Shown here: one piece after another, positions 7,748-15,035 of the stretch | How positions within the stretch are numbered: position 1 is the first letter of the stretch | Layout of the letters: each line of letters starts with the position of its first letter | NCBI GenBank assembly: GCA_015487645.1 | Contig: WFPH01000053.1 | Location: 1 to 18,285, forward strand | DNA from: Thermosulfurimonas sp. | GTDB lineage: Bacteria > Desulfobacterota > Thermodesulfobacteria > Thermodesulfobacteriales > Thermodesulfobacteriaceae | DNA: 18,285 nt | Direction: 5' to 3' | The notes under the pieces: model-generated | Seen by the model: only the letters and a program-made list of their open reading frames with translations | The model's database searches: none | What the model was told of the DNA's origin: nothing | Program-made: the position numbers and the translations under genes

Positions 7748-8227
7748 TTAGGCCTCCACGCCTCCGAAATAGTCGTCCCAGCGAAAGATCAAAGGCTTGG
7801 CACCCTCTACCTGGACCGCATAATCCCCTACCTCACCTACAAAAAGGACATGGTCTCCGGTTTCACAGGTGGAAACCACCGTACACTCAAAGTAGGCAAT
7901 GGCACTTTTGAGAACCGGAGACCCTTTAAGGGCATTGAGGTAAGGCACTCCCGCAAATTTATCCACTTCACTTCCGGACTTGAAACCGAAGTGACGCGCC
8001 AGATCTATTTGATCTTCGCCCAGCACATTTACGCAAAAGACTCCGGATTCCTTGAGAAGTTTGTAAGTGTACCGTTCGGGGGCAATGGCCACCGCTAGGA
8101 GCCTAGGCCTAAAAGAAACCTGACTCACCCAAGCAGCCGTCATGCCGTTTATCTTCTCTCCGTGCCTCACTGTAATTACAAAAACCCCCTGTGGGATATA
8201 CTGAGATATCGTTCTCTGAAGTCCCAT
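7748..8227 (-). CDS. Flavin-reductase-like FMN-binding protein
   Basis: A 159-residue protein of the flavin-reductase-like split-barrel family (flavoredoxin/HpaC relatives). The segment NGMTAAWVSQVSFRPRLLAVAI at about 27-48 contains the family's N/T-rich FMN-binding turn; FCVNVLGEDQ and GDHVLFVGEV are two more conserved strands, and the final IFRWDDYFGG resembles the Y-H/Y-F end of the barrel. The protein would bind FMN and either reduce it with NAD(P)H or shuttle electrons as flavoredoxin does in sulfate reducers; sequence alone does not decide. It is first in an operon with the TPR and DUF1992 genes. A GAGGGGG ribosome site precedes ATG 8227 and a promoter is seen at 8260-8288. Confidence 0.88.
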   Translation of the reverse strand: MGLQRTISQYIPQGVFVITVRHGEKINGMTAAWVSQVSFRPRLLAVAIAPERYTYKLLKESGVFCVNVLGEDQIDLARHFGFKSGSEVDKFAGVPYLNALKGSPVLKSAIAYFECTVVSTCETGDHVLFVGEVGDYAVQVEGAKPLIFRWDDYFGGVEA

Positions 8228-8259
8228 GAAACACCCCCTCGAACTTAGGTTTCGGTTAG

Positions 8260-8288
8260 AGCATACCCAAGGCTTCCGCCAGAATCAA
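8260..8288 (-). promoter_or_regulatory. Sigma-70-like promoter of the flavin-reductase operon
   Basis: On the minus strand TTGATT (8283-8288) and TATGCT (8260-8265) are separated by 17 bases, each matching four of six consensus positions. The start site would be near 8252, giving a leader of about 25 bases that holds the GAGGGGG ribosome site. Confidence 0.45.
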
Positions 8289-8300
8289 GCCGTTGTATTG

Positions 8301-8672
8301 GTGGACCCTCCTTTCCGTAGAAATTATTCGCACTCGCTATACTAAATTCCGCCCCTTCTTCCTCCCCCAGGCCATACCAGCTACCTCCCCGAAGATTATC
8401 TCAACCTGGCCTTCTCTTTCCTCCTTGGAGCCCGCTCTAGCGAGAGCGCTTCCCGAGCCCTCCAAAACCTGAATCTGCCCTTAAACCAGGAATATCTCGA
8501 CGAAGTAATCGAATAATTCGTAACCTACCTCGAAACTATCAACTCCTCGCCTCTGCCCTCGGATCTGGCGGCCATTTTTCTGGATGGAAAATCCATCCGT
8601 CAAAAGATTAAAGAGGGAAATTCGGGAGGTGGCTCATATCCTGAGGTACCTTTTTGGGAAAAAATTTTCTAA
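8301..8672 (+). pseudogene. Decayed transposase fragment (mutator/IS256-like)
   Basis: One plus-strand frame from about 8301 to 8672 translates into coherent protein broken by TAA at 8343 and TAA at 8514. Recognisable pieces are LPPPGHTSYLPEDYLNLAF, RSSESASRALQNLNL, then after the second stop FVTYLETINSSPLP and AIFLDGKSI. This resembles the part of mutator-type (IS256-like) transposases around the first catalytic Asp, where LD(A/G)K/I occurs. Both ends are missing: no start codon or ribosome site is seen, and after 8672 similarity ends. It is a nonfunctional remnant that fills most of the gap between two divergent clusters. The family call is from memory of such proteins; a different transposase family is possible. 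Confidence 0.5.
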
Positions 8673-8760
8673 AGATGGCCATTAAAACTTGACAAGCCCC
8701 CAGGCGAAAACAGACTAAAAAACCTCCGCTCCCACGAAAAATGCCCCGAAAATAATCCCT

Positions 8761-8800
8761 CCGGGCGGCCCCGCTGAGGGACCGCCTGGAAGAATTTTTT
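8761..8800. terminator. GC-rich hairpin next to a T tract
   Basis: CCGGGCGG (8761-8768) pairs with CCGCCTGG (8782-8789) including one G-U pair; an inner CCC/GGG extends it past one C-A mismatch around the loop GCTGA. On the plus strand AAGAATTTTTT follows directly, a good intrinsic terminator for anything reading rightward. On the minus strand it lies about 20 bases beyond the lipoprotein stop but the following GGATTATTTT is a weaker T tract. It may end transcription from both sides. Confidence 0.55.
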
Positions 8801-8809
8801 CAGAATCTT

Positions 8810-9901
8810 TTAATCAGGAAGGACACCACTCGTTTCGTTACATGAGAGGTGGCCAATGTGGTAGTATATAGTGCCGTTTTCGTTAAAGATGTTTATGAAA
8901 TAACCATCATCGGGATCCATAAACACCGTACCGTTGCCCGAAGTGGTGAAAATGTAAGCCATCCCGGGAGCCGGTGTATTACCATCGTCCGCAAAGTCCG
9001 GTATTAGGGAGGCATTGTCGCTCCCGATAGCGGTCCCATTAAAGTACTCTTCATAAAATTCCAGTCTATTCAATAACAATCCACCGGTGGTAGCGTTCCC
9101 CCAGCCCTCTTCGTGATTTTCTGCATCCCACCAATAGTATTCCGCGGTGCAGGTGGTCATGTTAGCGAACGCCGTGGTCATGTTGTAGCTCTCAATACCT
9201 ACGCCGAAGCCGGAACCGTTGACATAATCCACCACGAACCCCCGATGCGTTCCGGGTTTGATTACGATGCGGTAGGTGGCGTTGTCCTCGGTAAGGCCCG
9301 CGCAGTCGGTCGCTCCGGCCTTGGCCAGGAGGTAATCCCCGGTATCCGAAAGACGCCAGCATCCGGTCTCGTTATACGCATTATCTAAAATATTTTCCGC
9401 ATAATAGGTTCCGTTCTCATAGACGGTAATCCGATAAAAGGCCAATCCTGTGCCATTGGCCGGAATGTGGACATAATTATAGGTTCCGTTTACATCTGCC
9501 GCTGTCAGGGTGTTCCTAACCTTCTTCAGGCCGGCGAGTACTGTAGAATTGCCGTCCAGGTATATCCCGAAAAAGGCCATGTTTCCGGAAAGAAACATGT
9601 CGGCCACCTGGGTTCCGTTATCAAGGAAGAGTTTGTAAAAATGCGGTTTGTCCGGGTAGGATTCCATTCGCAGGGTCCCGGTCTGATTCCCGAACACAGG
9701 CCCGAAAACCTCGTAGCTTAGACTGCTGTTGTCCGGCGCTATGGTGATTCGCACGAAGTCTCCCGCGCCCGCAGCCCCGAGATAAGTGGTGCCGCCCGAA
9801 GTACCGCTTACTATTCCTTCACCGCCGCCACCGCCTCCTCCGCACCCGGCAAGAGAGAATAAGAGGATAACAACCGAGAGAATCACTCCTACCCTCCTCA
9901 T
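8810..9901 (-). CDS. Exported lipoprotein with Gly tether and many N-x-S/T sequons
   Basis: A 363-residue protein of unknown family. Residues 1-19 are a lipoprotein signal (basic MRR, hydrophobic core, lipobox SLAGC with Cys20), followed by seven glycines that would act as a flexible tether. The rest is predicted beta-rich, with repeated strands of the kind GTYNYVHIPANGTG and NGTYYAENIL, and few charged helices. It carries about 18 N-x-S/T sequons, many as NGT. Several cysteines (CWRL, TDCAG, TTCTAEY, LSCNET) could form disulfides outside the cytoplasm. The ribosome site GGAAAGGAGG precedes the ATG. It is the last gene of the minus-strand surface cluster, 57 bases after the CFI-box protein and separated from it by a GC-rich hairpin. 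It is probably outer-membrane or periplasm anchored; its partner may be the propeller proteins upstream. Confidence 0.78.
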   Translation of the reverse strand: MRRVGVILSVVILLFSLAGCGGGGGGGEGIVSGTSGGTTYLGAAGAGDFVRITIAPDNSSLSYEVFGPVFGNQTGTLRMESYPDKPHFYKLFLDNGTQVADMFLSGNMAFFGIYLDGNSTVLAGLKKVRNTLTAADVNGTYNYVHIPANGTGLAFYRITVYENGTYYAENILDNAYNETGCWRLSDTGDYLLAKAGATDCAGLTEDNATYRIVIKPGTHRGFVVDYVNGSGFGVGIESYNMTTAFANMTTCTAEYYWWDAENHEEGWGNATTGGLLLNRLEFYEEYFNGTAIGSDNASLIPDFADDGNTPAPGMAYIFTTSGNGTVFMDPDDGYFINIFNENGTIYYHIGHLSCNETSGVLPD

Positions 9902-9930
9902 CCTGCACCTCCTTTCCTGATTTTAATTCA

Positions 9931-9952
9931 GGGGGGCGGATTCCCGCCCCCC
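9931..9952 (-). promoter_or_regulatory. Very GC-rich intercistronic hairpin
   Basis: GGGGGGCGG and CCGCCCCCC form a perfect nine-base stem with a four-base loop, starting seven bases after the stop of the CFI-box protein. No T tract follows on the minus strand; instead a second small inverted repeat (CCTGA/TCAGG around TTTTAAT at 9917-9932) and then the lipoprotein ribosome site follow. It could be a partial terminator or an mRNA-stability element that sets the ratio of the two products. Confidence 0.55.
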
Positions 9953-9958
9953 GAATCT

Positions 9959-12028
9959 CTACCGTTTTCTTAGCGCAAGACCGGAAAGCAGAAGGATTGC
10001 AAGGAGCAGTATGGCTCCGGCCGCCCTCGGATACTCCACCGCAAAGACAAGCGGCGTTAAAGCAAGGCGTGTGACAAACCTTAAGCCCTCGTGCCGCGCT
10101 ATCACCTCCGCAACAGGCGGCGAGTACCGGTAATACATGGCCACGAACCAGCGCCCGAGAGGATTGGTCAGGAGATACCGGTCGCGTAAGTCCCGCAGCA
10201 CCTTCACATGCGGGTCGAGATACGAACCATAGGCCGCGGTGGCGATGAAACAACCTCCGCCTCCGCCACCCCCACCGGCAGCAGCCGCTCCCGCCGCAGC
10301 AGCCGGCTCAAGAAACACGATCGGGTCCTCGATCACGCCGGCTGTAGCGTTTGCGTCATACAACGGGTCGTTGTCCTTAATGGTAAACTCAAGGAGCGTG
10401 CGGTCCGCGGAAAGATAATCCTCAAGCGGGGTGAAGTTTCCGCTCACCCACTTGTAGAGAATGACGCCCTGCGGAAGGGCCGGATCAAACCTGAACCTCA
10501 CCGTGGTGTTCGTGACCCCGGCCGGAAGCCGGAGGGTGAGCCTCAACATCTGGGAGTAGTCCGCGGGAATCTCAAAGCCTTCTGGAGGAGTAAAGTCCGG
10601 GGGAAGATCCTCCTCCGTGGCGTTTTCCACGGTGGTGTTTCCCACATCATCCAGGAAGCACTCCATGTCGCTGTCGGCATCTGGATCAAAGCCGTGCACG
10701 AAACGGGCCGTGCAGGTTTTATCCGCATCCATGGTAAGGCTACAGGTGGTATTGTTGCCACATCCGGCACAGGCCCCACCCCAGCCGGAGAACGCGGAAT
10801 GCGACCCGGCCGCAGCTGTAAGGGTAACCTCCGTGCCGTTATCAAAGCTCGCCGAACAGGTGCCGGGGCAGTTAATCTCCGCGGGGGCGCTCGTCACTCT
10901 GCCGGAGCCGGTACCGGCCAGGTTCACTGTAAGCCTATAGGAGACCCTTCCTCCCCCCGCGTAACAGACCCCGTTTTCAGAGGGGATAACATCCTGGACA
11001 TCAGGGGTGTAAGAAGTCACCCTAATCTGGTCAGTATAGTCGGTTGCGTTTGCGGTAAAGTCATAATTTTCCACTGTGGGTGAGGCTGTAGAGACCGTGG
11101 GAGTAACCTCTCCCATATAGGAACAGCCCTGAACGATTCCATTAGAAGGAACTTTCAGGAGAAAAATATCCGCGTCCGAGCTATCGGTTCCGAAAGAGGT
11201 AGCCGTACCCACCGCAATGTAACCCCCGTCCGAGGTCTCCTGCACCGCGTAAGTCTCATCCCACTCGGTCCCTCCATAGGTCTTAACCCACTCCGGGGTG
11301 CCGTTAGAGGAAACCTTCATAAGAAACATCTCGGATCTGGAATCGCTGGCGAAAGACAAGGTGCTTCCTATAACGATGTATCCTCCATCGGAGGTCTCCT
11401 GTACCGCGGAAGCTCCATCATTCTCACTCCCTCCATAGGTCTTGAACCACTCCGGGGTGCCGTTGGGGGAGACCTTCATGAGAAAGGCATCATCCCAAGA
11501 AGATGTGCCTGCAAAAATTCGTCCAGTAACAATGTAGCCTCCATCCGAAGTCTTTTCTATGACAGAAACCCCCGAACCAACCATTGGGCGCCCAAAAGTC
11601 TTGAACCACTCCAGGGTACCGTTGGAAGAAACCTTCATGAGAAAAGGAACATCTGCCCCCCTACCGAAAGACGCGGCTGCTCCTCCCACGATGTACCCTC
11701 CGTCCGAGGTCTCCTCTACCGCATAAGCCTCATCCCATCCACTTCCACCATCATAGATCTTAAACCACTCCGGGGTGCCATTAGAGAAAACCTTCATGAG
11801 AAAGATGTCGTGGTCGGTACCGGAGGAGGTGTGTCCCGTAACAATATATCCTCTATCGGAAGTCTCCTGCACCGCTGAAGCTGCACCCCCCACCACATAG
11901 GTCTTAACCCATTCCAGGGTGTTAGAGGAAACCTTCATGAGGAAAAAGCCTCCTTCTACACTCCCCGCTACCACATATCCTCCGTCCGAAGTTTTTTCTA
12001 CATCGTAAGCTTCATCCCAAGGAGACAA
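9959..12028 (-). CDS. Beta-propeller surface protein with CFI-box C-terminal anchor, 5' truncated
   Basis: An ORF of 689 residues from a possible TTG at 12028, but the same frame continues upstream to a TGA at 12068-12070. Six propeller repeats (EWFKTYGG...A.AVQETSDGGYIV.G...FLMKVSSNGT) fill about residues 1-300. Next come a linker with GCSYMG, a bacterial repeat (InlB-B-like) domain at about 362-430 rich in Cys, a beta domain, a poly-Ala/poly-Gly tract, GCFIATAAYGSYLDPHVKVL at about 594, and a final helix AILLLAILLLSGLALRKR. The Gly-CFIATAAYGS region is the CFI-box-CTERM sorting signal of many exported bacterial proteins. There is no signal peptide, no ribosome site at the TTG and no in-frame ATG near it, so the normal N-terminus and about one blade are missing. 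It is either a pseudogene or the read-through part of the upstream ORF. Confidence 0.72.
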   Translation of the reverse strand: MSPWDEAYDVEKTSDGGYVVAGSVEGGFFLMKVSSNTLEWVKTYVVGGAASAVQETSDRGYIVTGHTSSGTDHDIFLMKVFSNGTPEWFKIYDGGSGWDEAYAVEETSDGGYIVGGAAASFGRGADVPFLMKVSSNGTLEWFKTFGRPMVGSGVSVIEKTSDGGYIVTGRIFAGTSSWDDAFLMKVSPNGTPEWFKTYGGSENDGASAVQETSDGGYIVIGSTLSFASDSRSEMFLMKVSSNGTPEWVKTYGGTEWDETYAVQETSDGGYIAVGTATSFGTDSSDADIFLLKVPSNGIVQGCSYMGEVTPTVSTASPTVENYDFTANATDYTDQIRVTSYTPDVQDVIPSENGVCYAGGGRVSYRLTVNLAGTGSGRVTSAPAEINCPGTCSASFDNGTEVTLTAAAGSHSAFSGWGGACAGCGNNTTCSLTMDADKTCTARFVHGFDPDADSDMECFLDDVGNTTVENATEEDLPPDFTPPEGFEIPADYSQMLRLTLRLPAGVTNTTVRFRFDPALPQGVILYKWVSGNFTPLEDYLSADRTLLEFTIKDNDPLYDANATAGVIEDPIVFLEPAAAAGAAAAGGGGGGGGCFIATAAYGSYLDPHVKVLRDLRDRYLLTNPLGRWFVAMYYRYSPPVAEVIARHEGLRFVTRLALTPLVFAVEYPRAAGAILLLAILLLSGLALRKR

Positions 12029-12067
12029 ATCATAGCTTTTAAGCCATGATTCAATTCCACTCGAATA

Positions 12068-13342
12068 TCACACCTGGCTTTCGGAAAAACCCGGATCCTG
12101 AACCGTGGCATTAGTACTATTGGAAGTGATCGTGGCTTCAGTACCAGAACTACCGGAAGTTACAAAATCACCCTCGGACAAGGTCACATCTGAAACGGTA
12201 ACGTTTTCGCTTCCAAAAATGGTACAAGAGGGATCATTTATCTCGCCATTAGAATTAAGTTTCATTATCCAGGCATATCCTGAGCTATCATGTCCAAAAA
12301 GTACATAGCCATTTTCTTCTACAAGAAGAGGATGAAAAGCAAAATCGTGCTCATCTATAAAAGCATAATGGGCGAGATCCTTATAGGTTTTTTGCCATTT
12401 TATATTCCCATTTTGATCGACCTTCAAGAGCCACATGTCATTTTTCAATGATCCTATTATGTAACCTCCATCCGCCGTTTGATCTACTGCAAAACCATAA
12501 CCATAACCTGTAGATGCGGAGGTTTGATAAGTATTTGCCCATGAAAGTGTACCATTAGAATTAACTTTTAAAAGAAGCACCTTCGATGTAGTCTCATCAT
12601 ATCTATAACCAGCCACTATGTATCCATTATCTTTGGTCTGTTTGACCGCAAAAGCCCTCTCAATAGCGGTGCTACTCCCGTAGGTTTTAGACCACTCAAC
12701 TGTACCATTGGCTGAAATTTTGAGGAGAAATATATCTTTATTTCCAAAGGGACTAGTATCTCCCACAATTATATAACCATTATCCGAGGTTTTTTGAATA
12801 GAATAGGCAACATCGTCATTGGCTTTTCCATAGGTTTTAGCCCATTCCACCGTACCATTAGAAGAAATTTTAATCAGAAGTATATCTTGATCACCATCGG
12901 CAAGTGGGTTTGTATATCCCACCATAACATACCCACCATCAAAAGCCTCTTGCATATCAAAAGCAAAACTAAAGTAGTCTTTCTTATAGGTGTGTTGCCA
13001 TTCTATTGAACCGCTACTATCTAATTTAAGAATCCAAATAATGAGTCCATCACGCCCCACAACAATATAACCCCCATCCGAAGGGACCTGTTTAACGGCA
13101 AAAATTTCACTCGTATAGTTACCCTCAAAAGTTTTAGCCCATTCCAAATTGCCATCGCTATCCACCTTAAAAGCCAACATATTGTTTTGGCTACTCCCAA
13201 CTACTATGTAGCCCCCGTCCTGAGTCCGTTCTATAGCCTTCGGTAGACCCACACCGTATTTCTTCGCCCATTCAGCACTCAACGCGATGGCAGGAAAAAG
13301 GAAGGAGATGAGTAAGCTCAAATAAATGATTTTATTTCTCAT
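12068..13342 (-). CDS. Exported seven-repeat beta-propeller protein
   Basis: A 424-residue protein with a clear signal peptide (MRNKIIYLSLLISFLFPAIALSA, cleavage near residue 22) and seven repeats of the form EWAKTYG...A.AVKQT.DGGYIVVG...LLKI.SNGT, which fits a seven-bladed propeller. After the propeller a linker (CTIFGSENVTVSDVT) with several N-x-T motifs leads to the end at GFSESQV and a TGA. No anchor domain is present, unlike the downstream paralogue that has a bacterial repeat and CFI-box-CTERM. The ATG has an excellent ribosome site (AAGGAGGAGGGG) and overlaps the stop of the membrane-protein gene as ATGA. The DNA is visibly richer in A and T than the following ORF. The product is probably secreted or periplasmic; binding partner unknown. 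Confidence 0.8.
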   Translation of the reverse strand: MRNKIIYLSLLISFLFPAIALSAEWAKKYGVGLPKAIERTQDGGYIVVGSSQNNMLAFKVDSDGNLEWAKTFEGNYTSEIFAVKQVPSDGGYIVVGRDGLIIWILKLDSSGSIEWQHTYKKDYFSFAFDMQEAFDGGYVMVGYTNPLADGDQDILLIKISSNGTVEWAKTYGKANDDVAYSIQKTSDNGYIIVGDTSPFGNKDIFLLKISANGTVEWSKTYGSSTAIERAFAVKQTKDNGYIVAGYRYDETTSKVLLLKVNSNGTLSWANTYQTSASTGYGYGFAVDQTADGGYIIGSLKNDMWLLKVDQNGNIKWQKTYKDLAHYAFIDEHDFAFHPLLVEENGYVLFGHDSSGYAWIMKLNSNGEINDPSCTIFGSENVTVSDVTLSEGDFVTSGSSGTEATITSNSTNATVQDPGFSESQV

Positions 13343-13809
13343 TTCCCCTCCTCCTTTCCCCTGGTTTCGCGGGCGGCTTTGCCGCCAAAGTAAAAGCCAG
13401 CAAGGCTGGCCAGTAGCCCGGAAAGCACCCCGGTGGCGTTCTGCAAAGTGCTTTGTATCACTTCTACGGATACTTTGTTTAAGGAAAAAAGCGTAAGCCT
13501 AAAAAGAACCCAGGCAAAAAGCAAAATAAGCCCCACCGCTAAAATAGAACGCCGATATCCAGAAATACCGGTATGTTCATCCCCCTGCTTCCCTAAAAGT
13601 AGGCGCTGGTGAGAATAGTAAAAATCCAGATACATTAAAAAGGAAAGAATACCAGCGAGAAGAGAAAAGCCCCCAAGATCGAGTATCCATCCAGGATTGT
13701 GGCGAAATATACCGCAAAAAATAATAGCAAGTCCTCCACCTATCGTTAAAAGAAACACTACAAGTCCCATCACTATCAAGAACCAACTTTGGGGCTGCTC
13801 TCCCCTCAT
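13339..13809 (-). CDS. Small membrane protein, four predicted helices
   Basis: A 156-residue integral membrane protein of no recognised family. Hydrophobic segments lie at about 9-34, 43-65, 88-108 and 125-146; the third and fourth are separated by a stretch NKVSVEVIQSTLQNATG. The tail is charged (KAARETRGKEEGK) and probably cytoplasmic. I chose ATG 13809, two codons inside the longest frame, because it overlaps the stop of the DUF6765 gene as ATGA. Its own stop overlaps the propeller gene in the same way, so all three proteins are made from one message in coupled fashion. It may assist export or anchoring of the propeller protein, which is inference from position only. Confidence 0.72.
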   Translation of the reverse strand: MRGEQPQSWFLIVMGLVVFLLTIGGGLAIIFCGIFRHNPGWILDLGGFSLLAGILSFLMYLDFYYSHQRLLLGKQGDEHTGISGYRRSILAVGLILLFAWVLFRLTLFSLNKVSVEVIQSTLQNATGVLSGLLASLAGFYFGGKAARETRGKEEGK

Positions 13810-14876
13810 CCGCAAACCACTCCGATCTCGGGAAGGACTTCATTTAGCACCACAAAACGCCAGAAGGCCGCCGCGGCGTGAAAGAGCCGCCAGTGGCTGC
13901 GGTTGAAGTTCTGCCGCCAGCGGTAGCGGATGCCTGTTTCTTCATCGAAATCCACCTCCACCGCCTGCCGGAACCAGGCCCCCCGCCGGTAAACCGGATC
14001 CTCCTCCAGCTCGGGATCAAAGAATCGCCCCTCCCGCAAAGCCTTACGCCACCGGCGACACCTTTCCTCGAGATCCCCGGAGACCTCAAAAAACTCCCCG
14101 AAAAGACCCTCTATCTCCTCAAAGGGACGCCCCACCCATCGTCTCCACCCAGAATACCTTTCAAGCCAGACCACAAGCACCCGGTAACACTCCCGGGCCG
14201 CGGAAAGAGAACGCTCCACATTGTCAATCTCGTGAAGCTTCCCCCGGAAATCCCTGTATGACCAGCGCCGATAAGGTTCGTCCGGAATGTTCAGGGCCTC
14301 GGCATGCCCGGTCTTGGGGGCAAGGTCGTGAAATTCTTCCTTTAAAGCCTCAAGGAAACCCTTTCCCTCTCCCTCGATCTCCAGGTCCTCCACCTCGTTT
14401 TCAGGTCGCGTAAGTCCTATAAAGCCCTGATGCGACCAGGTGTCGGCCAGCACATGGAGGACGATTCCCAGAAGATGAAGCCCGTAAGGCCGGTCCCCGG
14501 CCTCAAGCATCCTCTTAAGAGCCCGGTCCATGGGAGAGCCATCCCCTACCCCTGCGGGCCGCACCTCAAGCCGCCGGTAAAAAGGGTCCTCGCTCTTTCC
14601 CGATCGCTCGTCTCCTCCGGGCATGAAGTGAAAGGGAATCCAGACCCGGTAGCCGGCCTCGCGGGTGGGGGACGCAAGGGCCCCGCGCAAACTATAATAG
14701 TTGTGCGAGGTCACCACTGGCTGAAAGAACCCTCCGTTCTCAAACCAGAAAGGCTCCTCCTCCACGGCATCGTCCGCAAACTGCGAGGCGTAAGCCACCA
14801 CCCCGGCCTCCTCCGGGCCGAATCCCGCACAGCGCGTCAAAATGTAAATAGTATAAAAATGGAAATCCTTCTGCAT
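13806..14876 (-). CDS. DUF6765 family protein (zinc phospholipase C/nuclease-like fold)
   Basis: A 356-residue protein whose start MQKDFHFYTIYILTRCAGF, followed by ASQFADDA, HFMPGG and LHLLGIVLHVLADTWSHQGF, matches the DUF6765 family. Asp4 and His6, the two DD residues near 35, His84 and the HxLADTxSHQ segment are placed like metal ligands of the alpha-helical zinc-dependent phospholipase C/P1 nuclease fold, to which the family looks distantly related. Enzyme activity is therefore possible but unproven. There is no signal peptide, so the protein is predicted cytoplasmic. It is the first gene of the surface cluster, and its stop overlaps the next ATG. A weak promoter is proposed at 14886-14914 and a repeat array lies just upstream. 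Confidence 0.75.
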   Translation of the reverse strand: MQKDFHFYTIYILTRCAGFGPEEAGVVAYASQFADDAVEEEPFWFENGGFFQPVVTSHNYYSLRGALASPTREAGYRVWIPFHFMPGGDERSGKSEDPFYRRLEVRPAGVGDGSPMDRALKRMLEAGDRPYGLHLLGIVLHVLADTWSHQGFIGLTRPENEVEDLEIEGEGKGFLEALKEEFHDLAPKTGHAEALNIPDEPYRRWSYRDFRGKLHEIDNVERSLSAARECYRVLVVWLERYSGWRRWVGRPFEEIEGLFGEFFEVSGDLEERCRRWRKALREGRFFDPELEEDPVYRRGAWFRQAVEVDFDEETGIRYRWRQNFNRSHWRLFHAAAAFWRFVVLNEVLPEIGVVCG

Positions 14877-14885
14877 TCGGAATCT

Positions 14886-14914
14886 TTTTAAGAAATTTTT
14901 TGAAAATAGTTCAA
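14886..14914 (-). promoter_or_regulatory. Possible promoter of the DUF6765 operon
   Basis: On the minus strand TTGAAC (14909-14914) and TTAAAA (14886-14891) are 17 bases apart, in an AT-rich stretch directly upstream of the ATG at 14876. The transcript leader would be almost absent, and no Shine-Dalgarno sequence is seen before this ATG, which is consistent with a leaderless start. Confidence 0.35.
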
Positions 14915-14924
14915 GTCGGCGAAA

Positions 14925-15001
14925 TGTAGACTTTGGATGAAATTTGTCGTCTTTCCGGTTGACGACCTTGTAGTCCTTTTGTAGTCTTTCTGTAGACCTG
15001 G
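14925..15001. repeat. Array of TGTAGTCTTT-like direct repeats with a central inverted repeat
   Basis: Copies of TGTMGWCYTT start at 14925 (TGTAGACTTT), 14945 (TGTCGTCTTT), 14969 (TGTAGTCCTT), 14980 (TGTAGTCTTT) and 14991 (TGTAGACCTG). The last three are spaced exactly 11 bases. Between copies two and three, GTCGTC and GACGAC form a perfect inverted repeat around TTTCCGGTT (14946-14966). The array sits upstream of the DUF6765 operon and could be an operator for a regulator that binds along one face of the helix. Confidence 0.5.
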
Positions 15002-15035
15002 ACGTTTTTACCGGAAAACAGAAAAAAGTTTGAGC

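Noticed and set aside
10208..11083. A 291-codon plus-strand ORF
   Set aside because: Antisense to the CFI-box protein; no recognisable motif, composition explained by the GC-rich sense gene.
12068..12070. TGA between the two propeller ORFs as a selenocysteine codon
   Set aside because: The position aligns with no Cys in the paralogue and lies in a non-catalytic linker; I see no convincing SECIS-like hairpin just downstream.
14925..15001. CRISPR-like array
   Set aside because: The repeats are only about 10 bases with no spacers of constant unique length and no cas gene nearby; they fit an operator array better.
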